Of a DNA stretch of 64,000 nt, positions 34,705-46,363 are shown piece by piece. How positions within the stretch are numbered: the stretch's first letter is position 1; each line of letters begins with the position of its first letter. Source of the stretch: Tethya wilhelma (taxonomy: Eukaryota > Porifera > Demospongiae > Tethyida > Tethyidae); NCBI GenBank assembly GCA_964030475.1, contig CAXIPT010000006.1, forward strand, positions 1,730,817 through 1,794,816, given 5' to 3'. The position numbers and the translations under genes are program-made. The notes beneath the pieces are model-generated. The model ran no database searches, was not told where the DNA came from, and saw only the letters and a list, made by a program, of their open reading frames with translations.

Positions 34705-35209
34705 AGGATTGAGAGAAATTTCGATGTAGACACTGTCAACTTCATCAGGATCACTTGTTTCATCATTATCCTCAACCTTCACAAAGAGCTGAGCTGAACC
34801 CTGTAGAATTTGATCCTTAGGTCAACATAAGTTGACAGATCGATTATGAAAAAAAACCTAACATGCATAGCCAGAATTTTAATAGACTCACAGGCCACCC
34901 TGAATCAATGGTGAATTGTATGGGATTGGGAAGCACACTGCCCGCAGTGACACCAGTAATGTTTGAAGATCCAAAGGTGAAAACATCACCTTCTTCTATC
35001 ACTCCTGTATGAGCACACCCCAGGGAGCAATTAAGCATATCATCTTCCATGTGGCCTTGTGGTTGAAGACAGAAGTAGAAAACATTGTCACATTCATTAA
35101 CACAGTCAGCAGAATCACAACACCCATGTCTGGAAGTATGTGCATCATTTCTGTACTGGTGAGCTCTAATTTCTAGAGTAGAGTTTGTATCAGCAGCCAG
35201 CTGTGTATA
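34705..35209 (-). CDS. Notch-ligand N-terminal exons (MNNL and linker)
   Basis: The exon 35209-34892 (minus) has an AG acceptor and GTGAGT donor and encodes 106 residues with the MNNL pattern of Notch ligands: LEIRAHQYRND, HGCCDSADC, CDNVFYFCLQP, and a closing FTIDSGWP. The next exon starts at 34800 and encodes the linker VKVEDNDETSDPDEVDSVYI, nearly identical to the first visible exon of the gene at 20301, before the N at 34704 cuts it. MNNL is the N-terminal C2-like domain that helps ligands bind Notch and lipid. No signal-peptide exon or downstream DSL exon is present here, so this is a partial gene. Confidence 0.85.
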
Positions 35210-35274
35210 CTAAAAGTAAAAAGAATGATTGTAGTAGCTAAAGCATATATAGTTTATTTGGAACTGCATAGTAC

Positions 35275-35565
35275 ACAAGTGAAAAAAACATTGGAAATGT
35301 AATGAGACATAGGAATGGCCAAATCGTAAAAAGAAAGCAAACAAGATGGAATGGCTGTTTGAGTGTGTGCAGAATTCTTCCTGTGTGGGCTGCATGTAGT
35401 ACTCTCATTCCACGTTGAGTCCCTCATGTTGCCCATAGGAATAATTCTTTACACACTCAAACAGCCATTCCATCTTGTTTGCTTTCTTACTTTACAATTT
35501 GGCCCTTCCTATGTCTCATTAAATTTCCAATGTTTTTTTTTCACTTATTTGATCTCATTTTTTCA
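35275..35565. repeat. Foldback element (family D), second copy
   Basis: Arms contain AACAAGATGGAATGGCTGTT and AACAGCCATTCCATCTTGTT, exact complements, around a centre near 35410. It lies 5' of the MNNL exon. Confidence 0.85.
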
Positions 35566-35624
35566 TAATTCTACGAATCTTATATGAGTGTGCGTGTATA
35601 TGGTAGTTACTTGTACACTATCAG

Positions 35625-36290
35625 CATGGATATTTAGCTATGCTATCAGTGATTGAAAAGTTAGAGCGGCATCTCAGGAGGCTGGATTTTAACAAATGTA
35701 CTTGCTTTGCACATCTTCTTATAGTGACAACTACATATAAGTGTAACAAAGTATTCACCTCCTAAATATTGAAGACTGAAAATTTACAGAGTTCAGCACA
35801 ACCAGAAATCTTCAGGTATTGCAGGCAGGAAGCCAATGTGTTTGAATTCCAAATAACGAACACCTACCTATCTGGAAAGGGTTGTCATTTACATTTGCAA
35901 GTAGCTTTAATGAATTTATGCATGAGTGTAGAAATGAATGGCTGCCATACGGAGAAGGCGTTTTTCGCCTTGTATCTAGCCACTAGATGAGAGACACGAG
36001 CAGGCGATACCAAAAGCGGGTGAAGACAAAGAAACTAAGTATATTCGTTCAAGAATCAGCTTCTGAAAGTGAACAGTCTTCGAGAAATGCCGAAATAACA
36101 TAGAAGAAGAAGAAGAAGAGGCCATGTGCTTAGGCTTGTTAGAAAGAGAATGAGCTAAATAGTAGCTTGAGAAGCCTTTTAGTGCCAAGCGCTCAGTTTT
36201 TGCAGAGTTATTCGCGTGAATATTTGTATTGCGCTAAAGGGCCATCCGTGCCATTCCTATGTACCCAGTACTACCGTACTGGGAATAATT
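35625..36290 (+). repeat. Family C repeat
   Basis: Shares GGCGTTTTTCGCCT (35957), CAAGAATCAGCTTCT, AGCGCTCAGTTTTTGCAGA and the end CCAGTACTACCGTACTGGG with 24555-25262. Confidence 0.75.
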
Positions 36291-36384
36291 ATGTAACTAA
36301 CACTTGAATAGTGTATATGACAAGAATTAAATTTTGTAATCAACTGTACTTTATAATCAGTAAAGGCACCAAAGGTACTTATAT

Positions 36385-36560
36385 CCCAACCCGAATTTCC
36401 AGGTTCCTCCCTCATGTAGATATTTTTGGAAATAAGGAGAGAGACAGCATTCTACATTTTATCACGTGAGTGATGCAAGGTAGATGTGAAGGTCAACGTG
36501 ACCTACATCAGCAATTTTTTCCGCCATCCTAGCACAGGCCTACTTTGTTTTTCCACTCTT
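36385..36560. repeat. Family E element, partial
   Basis: Matches one end of the element at 13498-14084 (GGTTCCTCCCTCATGTAG, TTATCACGTGAGTGATGCAA). The other terminal repeat is not found. Confidence 0.6.
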
Positions 36561-37214
36561 GTAAAGTTTTTGTTTGTCTGAGTAGCCCTTCACAAGGCAA
36601 GCCATGGGCAGAAATAGCTGGCAATATGCAAATGAGTTGTAGAAAAAATAAGTGGCAGCTGCTCACTTTAGTTTGTACTAGCTACCATACTAAATCAATA
36701 TTCTGTGATGTTTAGCTTCATTTTATCTAATCTTAGCAAAATTTGCGCTGAAGATCTTGAAAGTTCAACTCTTTGGGACCATAAAGATGCTAAAAGTTTA
36801 TTATAGTGCTGTGAAATTTGACCTAATGCCAGGTGGTTGAATAAACCTTGCAGCCGTTCAGAGTAGTAGTAATACTTTGACCTTTGCACCACCTTCATCT
36901 ATTTATCCATAATTTCAAAATTACACACTTTATGCAATTTTGCACTGAAGATTCTTGTAGAGCAAGAATCAGTAGGAGCATCGAAATACGGTAAGTCTGA
37001 ACTCTGAACTCCAATCCTGGCCTAACGGCAGGAGGTACAAAATAGCGAAAAATTTCGATTTTCTATCTAATTAAACGTAATTTATTTATAAATTCATGTC
37101 ATACTACATGGAAAATGGTGTAGATCATGTATATAGATATAGTAGCAAACTGAATATTGAATATTATAGCTTTTAAGTATATAGTGAATTCCTGAAAGCT
37201 AATTAATTTCTGGA

Positions 37215-37490
37215 CATGCATGCAGTTCCAGTTGGGTAAAATTCCAAGCACGCTTCAAGTGCAAAACTTTTATAACACCCCGTTTTCTAAAAATTCTAGC
37301 TACACCCCGGAAACCACACCCACTTATACTTAACTAACTTTAGCCCCTCCTATTCATTAAATCAAGTTGTAAAACACACACGCTAGATCGAATGCATCTA
37401 TATATATGCTTGTAGCAGCAAAAAGTAAGCTCTAATAGTTGTTCTGGATTGAATTCTGGCCTATAGATGACTGCATGCTTTACATGTTGC
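37215..37490. repeat. Degenerate CAGTGGCGTAGCC-family element
   Basis: Shares CGGAAACCACACCCACTTA, TTTAGCCCCTCC and TAGCAGCAAAAAG with the intact copy at 40925-41286. The termini are lost. Confidence 0.6.
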
Positions 37491-37526
37491 TACTAACAAA
37501 AATTTAAGTAGTGTAATAATATATAA

Positions 37527-37797
37527 CAAGTAGTAAAAATTTTATAAAAATGAGAAGTGTAGGAATGGCCAATGCAGTAAAATGCAAGGAAACAAGACAA
37601 GTCTCTGAACTACTTCATTTTCATGAATAAAGTTATATATGTCAGTCGTTTGGCTCATGAGTCAATGCAAGCAATCACTTGGATGAAACAAGTAGTAAAA
37701 ATTTCAAAAAATAAGTAGTGTAGGAATGGGCAGCGCGGTAAAAAGCATTGGAACAAGGCATGCCTCAATTTCGGCACATGACTACTTCATTTTTGAT
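37527..37797. repeat. Two A2 arms in a row
   Basis: A degenerate left arm at 37528-37640 and another left arm at 37688-37797, both reading AAAAAT... GTGTAGGAATGG in the same direction. Confidence 0.7.
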
Positions 37798-37849
37798 TTA
37801 TTCTTGATTGATATCCCTAATATGGATCTTCAGTGTCATAAATGCAATN

Positions 37850-38457
37850 ACTATAGTAAGATAAAACACAGTAAGAGGTAAGAATGCAATGGCAACATAT
37901 TTCAGCAGTGAATAAAGCACATGATTAGTGCATTGTTTGCAGTTTGAGCTGTAGGAGTATACAGGAGGAGCAAAACCTTTCTCACAGCTTCCACACATTT
38001 GACCAGTTCTATTCAAATCTTTACAAATTCCTTGGTTAATTTCAACTGAATTTCCACTGTATAGGTAAACTTCATATTCATTGTTTACTCTTTGAATTAT
38101 GTTTTTTGTGTGAAAACCATGCAAACTGCATCTCTCACTGCAGTACCCGATTACAGATATATTGAGTAAATCATTGAATGAAACACAGTAGCACATTGGC
38201 AAGGTTAAAATCACTGTCCACATTGTATTATTCTCAAGCTTTGCATTGCACTGTACTAGGTCATGTAGTGATGAATTAGCACAGACACATTTACTGCTTC
38301 CAAGAGGCTTGTACGACCAAGGAGGACATTCAAGTTCATTTCCATTAAGGGTACTTCTGTCAATTTCACCATTGCTCTCCTTTGTTTCAGCTTTCAAAAA
38401 GCTAAAACTGGCAGAGAATAGTAGTAGTAGGAACAGCAATAACCAGGAGTACACCAT
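37850..38457 (-). pseudogene. 5' half copy of the multi-pass membrane protein gene
   Basis: Encodes the signal peptide and Cys-rich ectodomain of the gene at 27146-28978 with only a few substitutions (Ala to Gly in ICKDLN context, Asp to Asn before HVLYSLLKY). It stops at the single N at 37849, within the first transmembrane segment. The coding sequence itself is intact to the N, so this may be an allelic copy or a cut duplicate, not a gene decayed by mutation. Confidence 0.8.
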
Positions 38458-38514
38458 TGTATTATGAAGACACAAAGTTGTGGTATAGGTTTTGTCTCTT
38501 TTCACATAGTACAC

Positions 38515-39035
38515 ACATATATAGTTTGACGCTCCATCACGAGTGACTCCATGGCAACTTCAATATGGCCTTAACTGTCAGAGTAGAAGTTCACCTTTAT
38601 AGACAACAATTGTTGCAAAAAAATCAACTAAAAGGGCAATTTTCCCTGTTCACAATACTAAAAAATTTTATAATAAATTGTGTTATAGACTCTTTTTCTA
38701 ACTAATTTTAAAACGTAGTTGACTTGACAAAACGTGCAAAATAAAATACACCATCCAGTTTTCTTTAGATGTTTATGAAAACTTAAAGCAAAATATCTCA
38801 TGTGCAATCAAAAACTGTTTGTGGCTACCTATAATATTATACTTTCAGTTTGTGATCCTTTATCAGTGACAGTTTCAATTTTTGAGTTTAACAGACTTTT
38901 TGATAATAATTATTATACTAATAGCCAGTTAAACATGTACACAAACTCTTGCCGACTTAGCGTGCAAATTTTACCTACAATTGTACAATCGTATACAGTT
39001 TCATGCAATCTGAAATCAACACAATTGTTATCTTA
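38515..39035. repeat. Duplicated flank of the membrane-protein gene
   Basis: Matches 29036-29555 closely and ends where A1 is inserted at 39044. In the other copy the similarity ends near 29545, just before an A2 arm. Confidence 0.85.
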
Positions 39036-39043
39036 CATTTGTA

Positions 39044-39639
39044 TCATACGTACGGTAGTACGTATAGTAGGAATGGGCCGCATGTCCCATAGACACAATA
39101 CAAAATGTTTATCACCATAAAAATTTAACAAAACAAAGTTCAGCCTTTAAACTTGCCCAGAAGCTCTCCTAGACAGATTACCAACAGCATATAACGCCTA
39201 AGGCTCACAGATACTTTCCTTAGCACTCGGAGCAGAGCGCTAATCAGAAGCTACACCCACGCAATTTGTTCTCACTTACTCACTGACTTACTTGAACGAG
39301 ATTTCCAGGAAAACAAAAGACACTGAGGTGGTTTTGAACACACGAAGTAACTTCTTTTCATCTGGACTAGCGTCTTTTGCACTTGTTTACTGCCAAAATG
39401 TACTAAAACAAGATCTAGAAACTTAGCTTATAAATTTGTGTACTTCAGTGCAGCCATCTTATGAAGTTATGTAGGTAGAGTTCAAAGGTCGTTATCTATC
39501 CACGTGGCATTTAATGCGCATGCGCATTAGCATAGTTTAGCTTTATGAAAACAGTTACTGCTACCCAAGCTTTTTGTAGGGACTAACCAGTCTCTGATAG
39601 TAGTCTCCACACTTTAGTGTTGAAAAAAAGTGAATGAAC
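39044..39639 (+). repeat. Repeat A1
   Basis: Left end ATCATACGTACGGTAGTACG; body as in other copies, with GCGCATGCGCATTAGC at 39515. Confidence 0.85.
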
Positions 39640-40121
39640 AAGTATAGTAAAAATTTCATAAAAATTAGTGGGGTAGGAATGGGCAGTGCTGTAAAAAGTA
39701 AGGAAACAAGGCATGCNTGAACAAGTAGTAAAAATTTCAAAAAAATAAGTAGTGTAGGAATGGGCAGTGCGGTAAAAAGCATTGGAACAAGGCATGTCTC
39801 AATTTCGGCACATGACTACTTCATTTTTTATGCCCAACTCTTGGCCGGCATGCCAGTTTAAGTTGCCTGTCTTATTATGATTTACTCCACTGCTTAGCCA
39901 ACTGATTAGATCAAACAAATGCAACAATAAGCTATGGTACTATAGTAGTACAGATCTTTGCATTTATGACTCTGTGATGATCCATATTAGGGATAAAGAA
40001 TAAATCAAAATGAAGTAGTCATGTGCCGAAATTGCGACATGCATGCCTTGTTTCCTTACTTTTTACAGCACTGCCCATTCCTACCCCACTAATTTTTATG
40101 AAATTTTTACTATACTTGTAT
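39640..40121. repeat. Repeat A2 with duplicated left arm across an N
   Basis: Left arm 39641-39716, single N at 39717, second left arm 39718-39835, right arm 40008-40119. The doubled arm is best read as an assembly join between two copies. Confidence 0.75.
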
Positions 40122-40435
40122 GAATTGTTTTCTAGCCAACACATAAGGAGTGACACATAACTTTTACTAATAATTGTAATGAAACTGTTTCAATATTATT
40201 GTAGTCATGTGCTGAATTTGAGACATGTCTTGTTCCAATATTTTTACTGCACTGTAGGTAGAGTTCAAAGGTCATTATCTATCCACATGGCATTATTATG
40301 TATGTGCATGCGCATTAGCCTCTTCCAGCATAATCAAGTGTTTGTATATAGCTGCTATATACTCAAGCTTTTTGTAGGGACTAACCAGTCTCAATCTGAT
40401 TTGTTGTATATGGCTTCTCACCAATAAGTCTCTGA
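40122..40435 (+). repeat. Direct repeat, copy 2 (copy 1 at 32654-32965)
   Basis: Near identical and in the same direction as copy 1. At 40436 similarity switches strand to the inverted copy of 32045. Confidence 0.9.
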
Positions 40436-40849
40436 AATATGTCATTTTTAATGACATATCCACACTTATTAGCAAATAACCAATGCTCAGATTGTTTTCA
40501 GCAATCAAGGGTGGTATCATTGTACTCGGCATGAAATTTCGCTTTCAATGATATATTTAAAGTGGACGGTCACTTGTTAGCAGGTCAAAGGTCATTTTTT
40601 AAAGACAGATCACATGAACATGAAATTGCCACTTTTTTTGCGGCAATTTCATGTTCGTGTGATCTATAAAAATTCTTTATATTGTACAAGTTTTGTGATA
40701 GGATCTAAACGGGATCAGAATATATAGGCCTTTACATACACCTGACTACGTCATTTGCACAAGAAAATAAAAATGCTACACTCAGGTATATGTATAGTCC
40801 TGTATCTTCAGATCCCACCCCATCCATTGTTGCTTCTTGTTGAGTAGTA

Positions 40850-41850
40850 AGTAGAGAGGGGCCAACCTATAGTTGCTAGGTTAGGAAGAAATCTGTCAGT
40901 GGTAGTAATTCATAAGGCCAAGACAGTGGCGTAGCCAGGATTTCAGAAAAGAGGGAGCAATAAAAATATTGCGCGCAAAGCGCGCCGGAAATTTTGTACG
41001 ACCGGAAACCACACCCACTTAATTAGCTAATTTTAGCCCCTCCCATTCATTAAATTGAACCGCAGCACGCGCTCGCTAGATCGAACGCTCTCTAAAGTTT
41101 TGTAGCAGCAAAAAGAAAGCTTTTAAAAGTTGTTTTGTATTGAATTCTGGCCAAAGATGACTGCTAAGCAGCGTTGCTAAAGTAAGTGCACGAAAGAATG
41201 GCGCATTATAATACCAAAGCGTAAATTTCGCGACTGAAAAAAGGGGGGGCAAGCGCCCCCCTAGTCCCCCCCTGGCTACGCCACTGCAAGAAAGGAACGA
41301 AGCTGTGTAAGGTTGGTATATGAGCCTTGATTGCTGCAACTTTCTCTTCTGCCTGGTAGATGTGATGAGCCAAGTAGTCTATGCTTGGATGAAGAAAGGA
41401 ACACCTGTCCTGGTTCAAGCAATTCCCAGCTTCTTCAAGACGAATGAGAACTTGTTCTAGCTTCTGCAAATGCTCTTCTATATAGAGTGGCTCCGGTGAC
41501 CAATATGTCGTTGATGTATGTAGACACATACACCATCAATATCACTTAGGAGGGTTTCGATGTACCGCTGAGGGGCAGTAGATATGCCAAATAAGAGCCT
41601 GTTGTAGGGAAAAAGACCTTTGTGTGTATTTATTGTAACGAACTCTTTAGAGGCTTCATCCAGAGGAAGTTCAGGTCTAACTTTGAAAAATACTTGCCTC
41701 TGGCAAGCGTGGCAAAGAGGGTAGGTTTCTGTTGGTGCAGCTTGATTTATCATCAACTTGTATAGTCACCACAAATTCTGATCTTGCCATCCCTCTTAAG
41801 GACTGGGACAATTGGGGCAGCCCAAGCAGCAATATCATCATCTCTGTACT
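40850..41850 (-). pseudogene. Ty3/gypsy reverse transcriptase fragment, inverted copy
   Basis: The minus strand carries the same RT relic as 30995-31710 (THKGLFPYNRLLFGIS, LLSDIDGV, NCLNQDRCSFLHPSIDYLAHH). It keeps some segments the other copy has lost and is split by the TIR element at 40925-41286. Confidence 0.85.
40925..41286. mobile_element. Non-autonomous TIR element, 362 bp, with 5-bp target duplication
   Basis: Termini CAGTGGCGTAGCCAGG and CCTGGCTACGCCACTG are perfect 16-base inverted repeats. Flanks carry CAAGA on both sides, and the uninterrupted copy at about 31590-31605 has CAAGA once (reverse strand CCAAGAAAGG), giving a direct empty-site proof. A 5-bp duplication with CAG...CTG ends suggests the hAT5 group, but this is tentative. 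No transposase is encoded. Confidence 0.85.
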
Positions 41851-42444
41851 ATATGTTAGCTTTTGTGACTTTTTTTTTAGATTTGAAAAAAAGAACAGTT
41901 TTATAAAGACATGCAGTTTTTGTCTTGAATGTTAAAACTTTGAAAAGGGGTGGACCAAAAGATCAAACTTAACTCGATACAATAATATTATTATAATAGT
42001 GTGATGATTTGATAAACTGTTTTAGATAAAGTCGTGTAACAATGCATAGCACTTTTGTACTCCTTTTAATGCAAAGCTTTGTCTAGTATATAAGTCGTCA
42101 TGCGTGCAGTTCTTCAAACGAAATGGGTTGTGTTATCTGCATCCTGTGAATTAATAATTACAATCCCTTAGTGTGACACGGTACTATTAACAGCTGGTAG
42201 TGCATTTTTTCATTGACTTTACTAAAAATTATTATAGTTGATAACACAGTAGTCCAAAAATTCTTCTTTGTAAAATATTTTTGCTGCCAACAAAATTTTG
42301 ATGTGCCTAAATTGACTCAAACAACCATCAATTTTAGCAAATGAAATTATACAACTGAAGATTTCCATGTTGCTGTATACTACTGTATATGTCTACAGAA
42401 GATTTTAAGTTATAGTTTTTCTATACATGGCATTGTAATAGTCT

Positions 42445-43679
42445 TCAGTCGCAACTTTTGGATTGTTTGTATAGACATGTCTTTTGGCGAATCTTCATCT
42501 CAACATGGGGATAATACAAATTATTCCATAAGAGGTAAAGGCCAGACAGAGTGTGATCAAGTGTCAGAACAGCATTGGAACGAACATGAAAACAGAAATC
42601 AGTATACCACCATCCTGCTCCTGAGTATAAAGCACAATTTTCAAAATACTCATCATTGTCTTGGTCGAATGTGGTAAATTGATAACCATTGTGGCGGACC
42701 ATGCCATCAACCCCACTACCTCTAACCCTCTCTGCACCTCCAATGTGGAGGACATAGTTGGTTTCTGGTCCATCCACTCTAAATGTCTGATAGGTCCAGG
42801 TTATACCAGTTCCATTGTCCAAATTCAGTTCAATCATGAATTCCATGTCATCTCTTTGTGTGAGGCAGTGCATGTTCTTCAGTCCGTACCAAAACTCAGT
42901 GTTCAGATCTCCAAATCCATTTTCGTACTCCACCCATGAACGATTGAAGTTCACTAGTGGGACAGCATCAGCCTTTCTTCTCATTATCACCAACCAGCCA
43001 TCCTGAGGGTCACACCTGGCCTGTACGGTCTCTGGTGCTAACTCCTCTGTCTTCTTGAACCTTCTAAAGTCTGTTGCGCACACATCATTGATGGTGTATA
43101 GCACATTGGTCAGAGAAGCTTCACCCAACATTTGAGCTACATTGGCAACCTGATTGAAGGGAATAATATAAATTTTGATTTACATTGGAGTGGGTTTTTT
43201 GTTTTTTTCCCTATAATATTTCTGCATGACAAATATGTACAATGCAAGGTACAATATGAAATATGAATTAAGGTTTTATTAAGAATTAAGGTCTTATCAG
43301 AAAGTTATAACTTTTGTCCTTAATTGTGAGGCTGTTTTTAGAACTATCTGCGCTATATGATTTTAATACCAATATTATAATTATATGATGGCTTTCTACA
43401 TTTTTGTAGTGAAAATTTTTGCCAGCAGAGACTGGCTTAATTTTTCCCAAATTTTTTGGGCTGTATAGTTTAGTGTCATATATATGCATGCAGCTGCAGT
43501 AGTATACTCACTTGGCAGCAGTCCTTTAGATTTGTTTGCCCACATGATTCTTTGAAGGACAACAGCTCTTGAAGCCTCTCCTGATATTCCAGTATACAGC
43601 TGCCATTGTTGTTTCCAGTGGGAGCAGCAGATACTCCACTCCCTAGCACTGCCAGGAGGAACAGCAACGTAGCAGGCAT
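42445..43679 (-). CDS. Secreted fibrinogen C-terminal domain (ficolin-like) protein
   Basis: Two exons: 43679-43512 and 43149-42445, joined in phase 0 (290 residues). The start chosen is the Met before PATLLFLLAVLGSGVSA, a clear signal peptide; an upstream in-frame Met at 43730 gives no better start. A short cysteine-bearing linker (CILEYQERLQELLSF) may allow oligomers. The fibrinogen-related domain follows: QARCDPQDGWLVIMRR, FNRSWVEYENGFGDL, EFWYGL, then FTTFDQDNDEYFENCA (the calcium-site region) and GAGWWYTDFCFH. Such domains in ficolins and tachylectins bind acetylated sugars, so a secreted lectin or adhesion role is likely. The usual collagen-like or coiled-coil stalk is very short here. 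A broken piece of this gene sits at 19131-19258. Confidence 0.88.
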
Positions 43680-43739
43680 ATTTCTAATCTGCCACTTGCG
43701 GTGATTTGATTCGAGCACAAGGGCTGACAAGAGATATCT

Positions 43740-44097
43740 GAACTAATAATTATGTGGAAAACTTATAGGAGTTTACTATGGTATGCCTTTATGTGCCCAT
43801 GTCACATGTTATTGTTACATGATATGCCCTCAGTGGGTTGATTCAGCAGCTGCTGGTGTTGTTTGAAGTGTGATTTTTTTTTACTATAAATCAGTAACTT
43901 GATATTGATTTTTTTGTTAGCTGCAGGCAATGTGGCGGTTTGTTACTACAAAAAAAATGTACAACATATTGCAGACGTCACTACACTTTGGATTTTACTC
44001 ATACGCTTGGTTTTGTTGTAATGTACATGATCGTGTACATACAGGGAACATTAATAACATTTTGAATCTATGAATGATAAGTGCATGCTTCCATAAT
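43740..44097. other. Spacer upstream of the fibrinogen-domain gene
   Basis: No gene or repeat end recognised. It should hold the promoter of the gene at 43679 (minus). Confidence 0.4.
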
Positions 44098-44680
44098 ATC
44101 ATACGTACGGTAGTACGTATAGTAGGAATGGGCCGACTGTCCCATTGACACAATACAAAATGTTCATGCCTATAAACTTTCAGGGAAACAAGGCTAAGCC
44201 TTCAAATGCATTTTATTGCCTCTCCCAGACAGTTTACTTACTGTATTAACCAAGAAAACTGGCAGAAAGTTTCTGGAGCACTCTAGAGAGAGCGCTGGCG
44301 AGAAGCCACAAGAGTGCAATTTTGTTCTCCTTCCTTTCTTCCTTCCTTCCTTCCTTCCTAACTGACTTACTTGAACGCGATTTCCAGACAAACTAAAGGC
44401 ATTGAGCCAACTTTAACTATATAGTGAGACTTCATTTTATCTGTAGTATGTCCTTTTTGACTTTTTAGCTGGCGAAAAGGCAGCAAACAAAATCTAGGTA
44501 GCTTTGAAAATCTCGATATAAAATACTGTACTTTTATTTAGCCATTTTTTATGTAGGTAAAGGTCGTCAATAGACCACGTGGTTTGCAATTACTTATAAT
44601 GCGCATGCGCATTAAATGTACAGTTCTGGTCTGCTGTATGAATACAATTGAGCACCTTGGTGTTTAAAAAAGTGAATGAA
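44098..44680 (+). repeat. Repeat A1
   Basis: Left end at 44098, (CCTT)n at 44329-44358, GCGCATGCGCATTAAATG at 44600. Confidence 0.85.
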
Positions 44681-45019
44681 CAAGTATAGTAAAAATTTTA
44701 TAAAAATTAGAAGTGTAGGAATGGGCAGTGCGGTAAAAAGCAGTGAAACAAGGTAAGTCTCTGAATTTCGGCACATGACTACTTCATTTTTTACCCAACT
44801 CTTATACATTACTGTGTGCCTACATTCTGCATACTTGTTACTTTATCCAAATTAGTCAAGTGATTGCTTGCATTGACTCATGAGCCAAATGACCGACACT
44901 ATACTGATGATGGAATTCAAACTTGCAATTGACTCATTAAATGAAGTAGTCATGTGCCGAAATTCAGAGACTTACCTTGTTTCATTGCTTTTTACCGCAC
45001 TGCCCATTCCTACACTTCT
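44681..45019. repeat. Repeat A2, cut by assembly gap
   Basis: Left arm 44684-44790, right arm from 44940 to the gap at 45020. The missing part is only the outer arm end. Confidence 0.85.
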
Positions 45020-45067
45020 NNNNNNNNNNNNNNNNNNNNNNNNNNNNNNNNNNNNNNNNNNNNNNNN
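45020..45067. other. Assembly gap, 48 N
   Basis: Unsequenced bases between an A2 arm and a GT repeat. Confidence 0.99.
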
Positions 45068-46164
45068 GTGTGTGTGCATTGTTGTTTTGTGTCTATAAGA
45101 TAATGGATTAGGATAAAAAGCCAGCCGAGGTATAATATGCAGGATCTATCACTGGACGAAAAGTTTATATTTCCATAACAATCCTTGAACTCAGTATCGG
45201 CCATGTTTCCAAATAGATCCATGCGTATACTTGGGTTTCCATAGAAATATCGGATTTCCCACCTTGGAAAGATGGCCGATACATGCTAATCCATGCAACC
45301 ATCAGGAAACATATGGAAATTCAATCCTTTCATCCAGTGTATAAAATAAGCAGTTTAGGAATGGGCAGTGCTGCATGTATATAAATGTATAGGAATCAGG
45401 CAATAATGACACTAACATTAAAAGCTTGAGTACGCCTGTGCCACAGTGCCACTGCATACTGGGAGGCTAATGCACATGTGCATATATGCGCTACGGAGAT
45501 AATGCAAATTTCACTCTTACCACAAATTGCACAGGTGTGCTATAGAATAATCTCATTTCTAACTAGATCTTCTAAATGTTTCTCTCGGTAGCCTATCTTG
45601 CGGGTCCACACATTCTAATCTGGAAGTAATAGCTCCATGCACAATTGCAGATTATATTATCCTCACAAATCAGGACATATTTATGTGCTGTCAGAGGTAT
45701 CTCGCCTTGCACAGTGCATGCACACTTGAAAATATTTAATACTCCTAATACATCAAATCATCCACCAATAAGGTGTATGTATCATTGAGATAACCCAATG
45801 CATCCAGGATACCTTGCATCTCCCGTTTTCTCATCATAATTTCTGAACTGGACAGAGGGGAAAAGCCTAGCTGTACCAAACTTCTTTGTATTCCAAGGCT
45901 ACAGAAGAAATTGATTATTGCACAAGAAATAAATGAAGTTTGTCAGAATTAAGATCATTGTATAAGCGGCTGAAAATCTGCTTCCTAGAAAAAAAGAACA
46001 AACCAAGTACACATACTAAAGACAAAATCTTCTCACACCTACTTCATTTCCGCGGTCTAGCTCTGTCATAGAATCATGATTAAAATTCTGATTCCAATTA
46101 AGTCATGGTTTATATTTATTTAAATAAATTAGAAGGTATACAGGCAACCTATGTGAGCTTGGAA
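45068..46164. other. Spacer, no gene seen
   Basis: GT repeat remnant at the gap edge, then inverted words around 45148-45340 (CATCTATCACTGGACGAAAAG-like start and ATCCTTTCATCCAGTG end) suggesting an old TIR element of about 200 bases. A short A2-like scrap (AGGAATGGGCAGTGCTG) lies at 45357. No coding sequence supported. Confidence 0.4.
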
Positions 46165-46355
46165 AACTTTGAAAATGAAGTAGTCATGTGCCAAAATTAG
46201 CCTCGATCCTTTTTACAGCACTGCCCATTCCTACACTGCATGCTAATTTTTATGAAATTTTTACTATACTTGTTTGTTCACTTTTTTCAACACTAAGGTG
46301 CTCAATTGCAATGGAGTATAAGCTATCAGAGACTGGTCAATCTCTACAAAAAGCA
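46165..46355. repeat. A2 right arm with short A1 stub
   Basis: AATGAAGTAGTCATGTGCC to ACTATACTTGT, then the start of a reversed A1 (TTCACTTTTTTCAACACTAA) that stops at the next A1. Confidence 0.75.
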
Positions 46356-46363
46356 TGAGCTAT

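Larger units (their letters stand above)
40440..42395 (-). repeat. Inverted-duplication arm, right
   Basis: Reverse complement of 30760-32045, plus an inserted TIR element (40925-41286) and about 280 bases of other DNA (41850-42130). The junction at 40436 sits on a small palindrome, ATGTCATTTTTAATGACAT. Confidence 0.85.
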
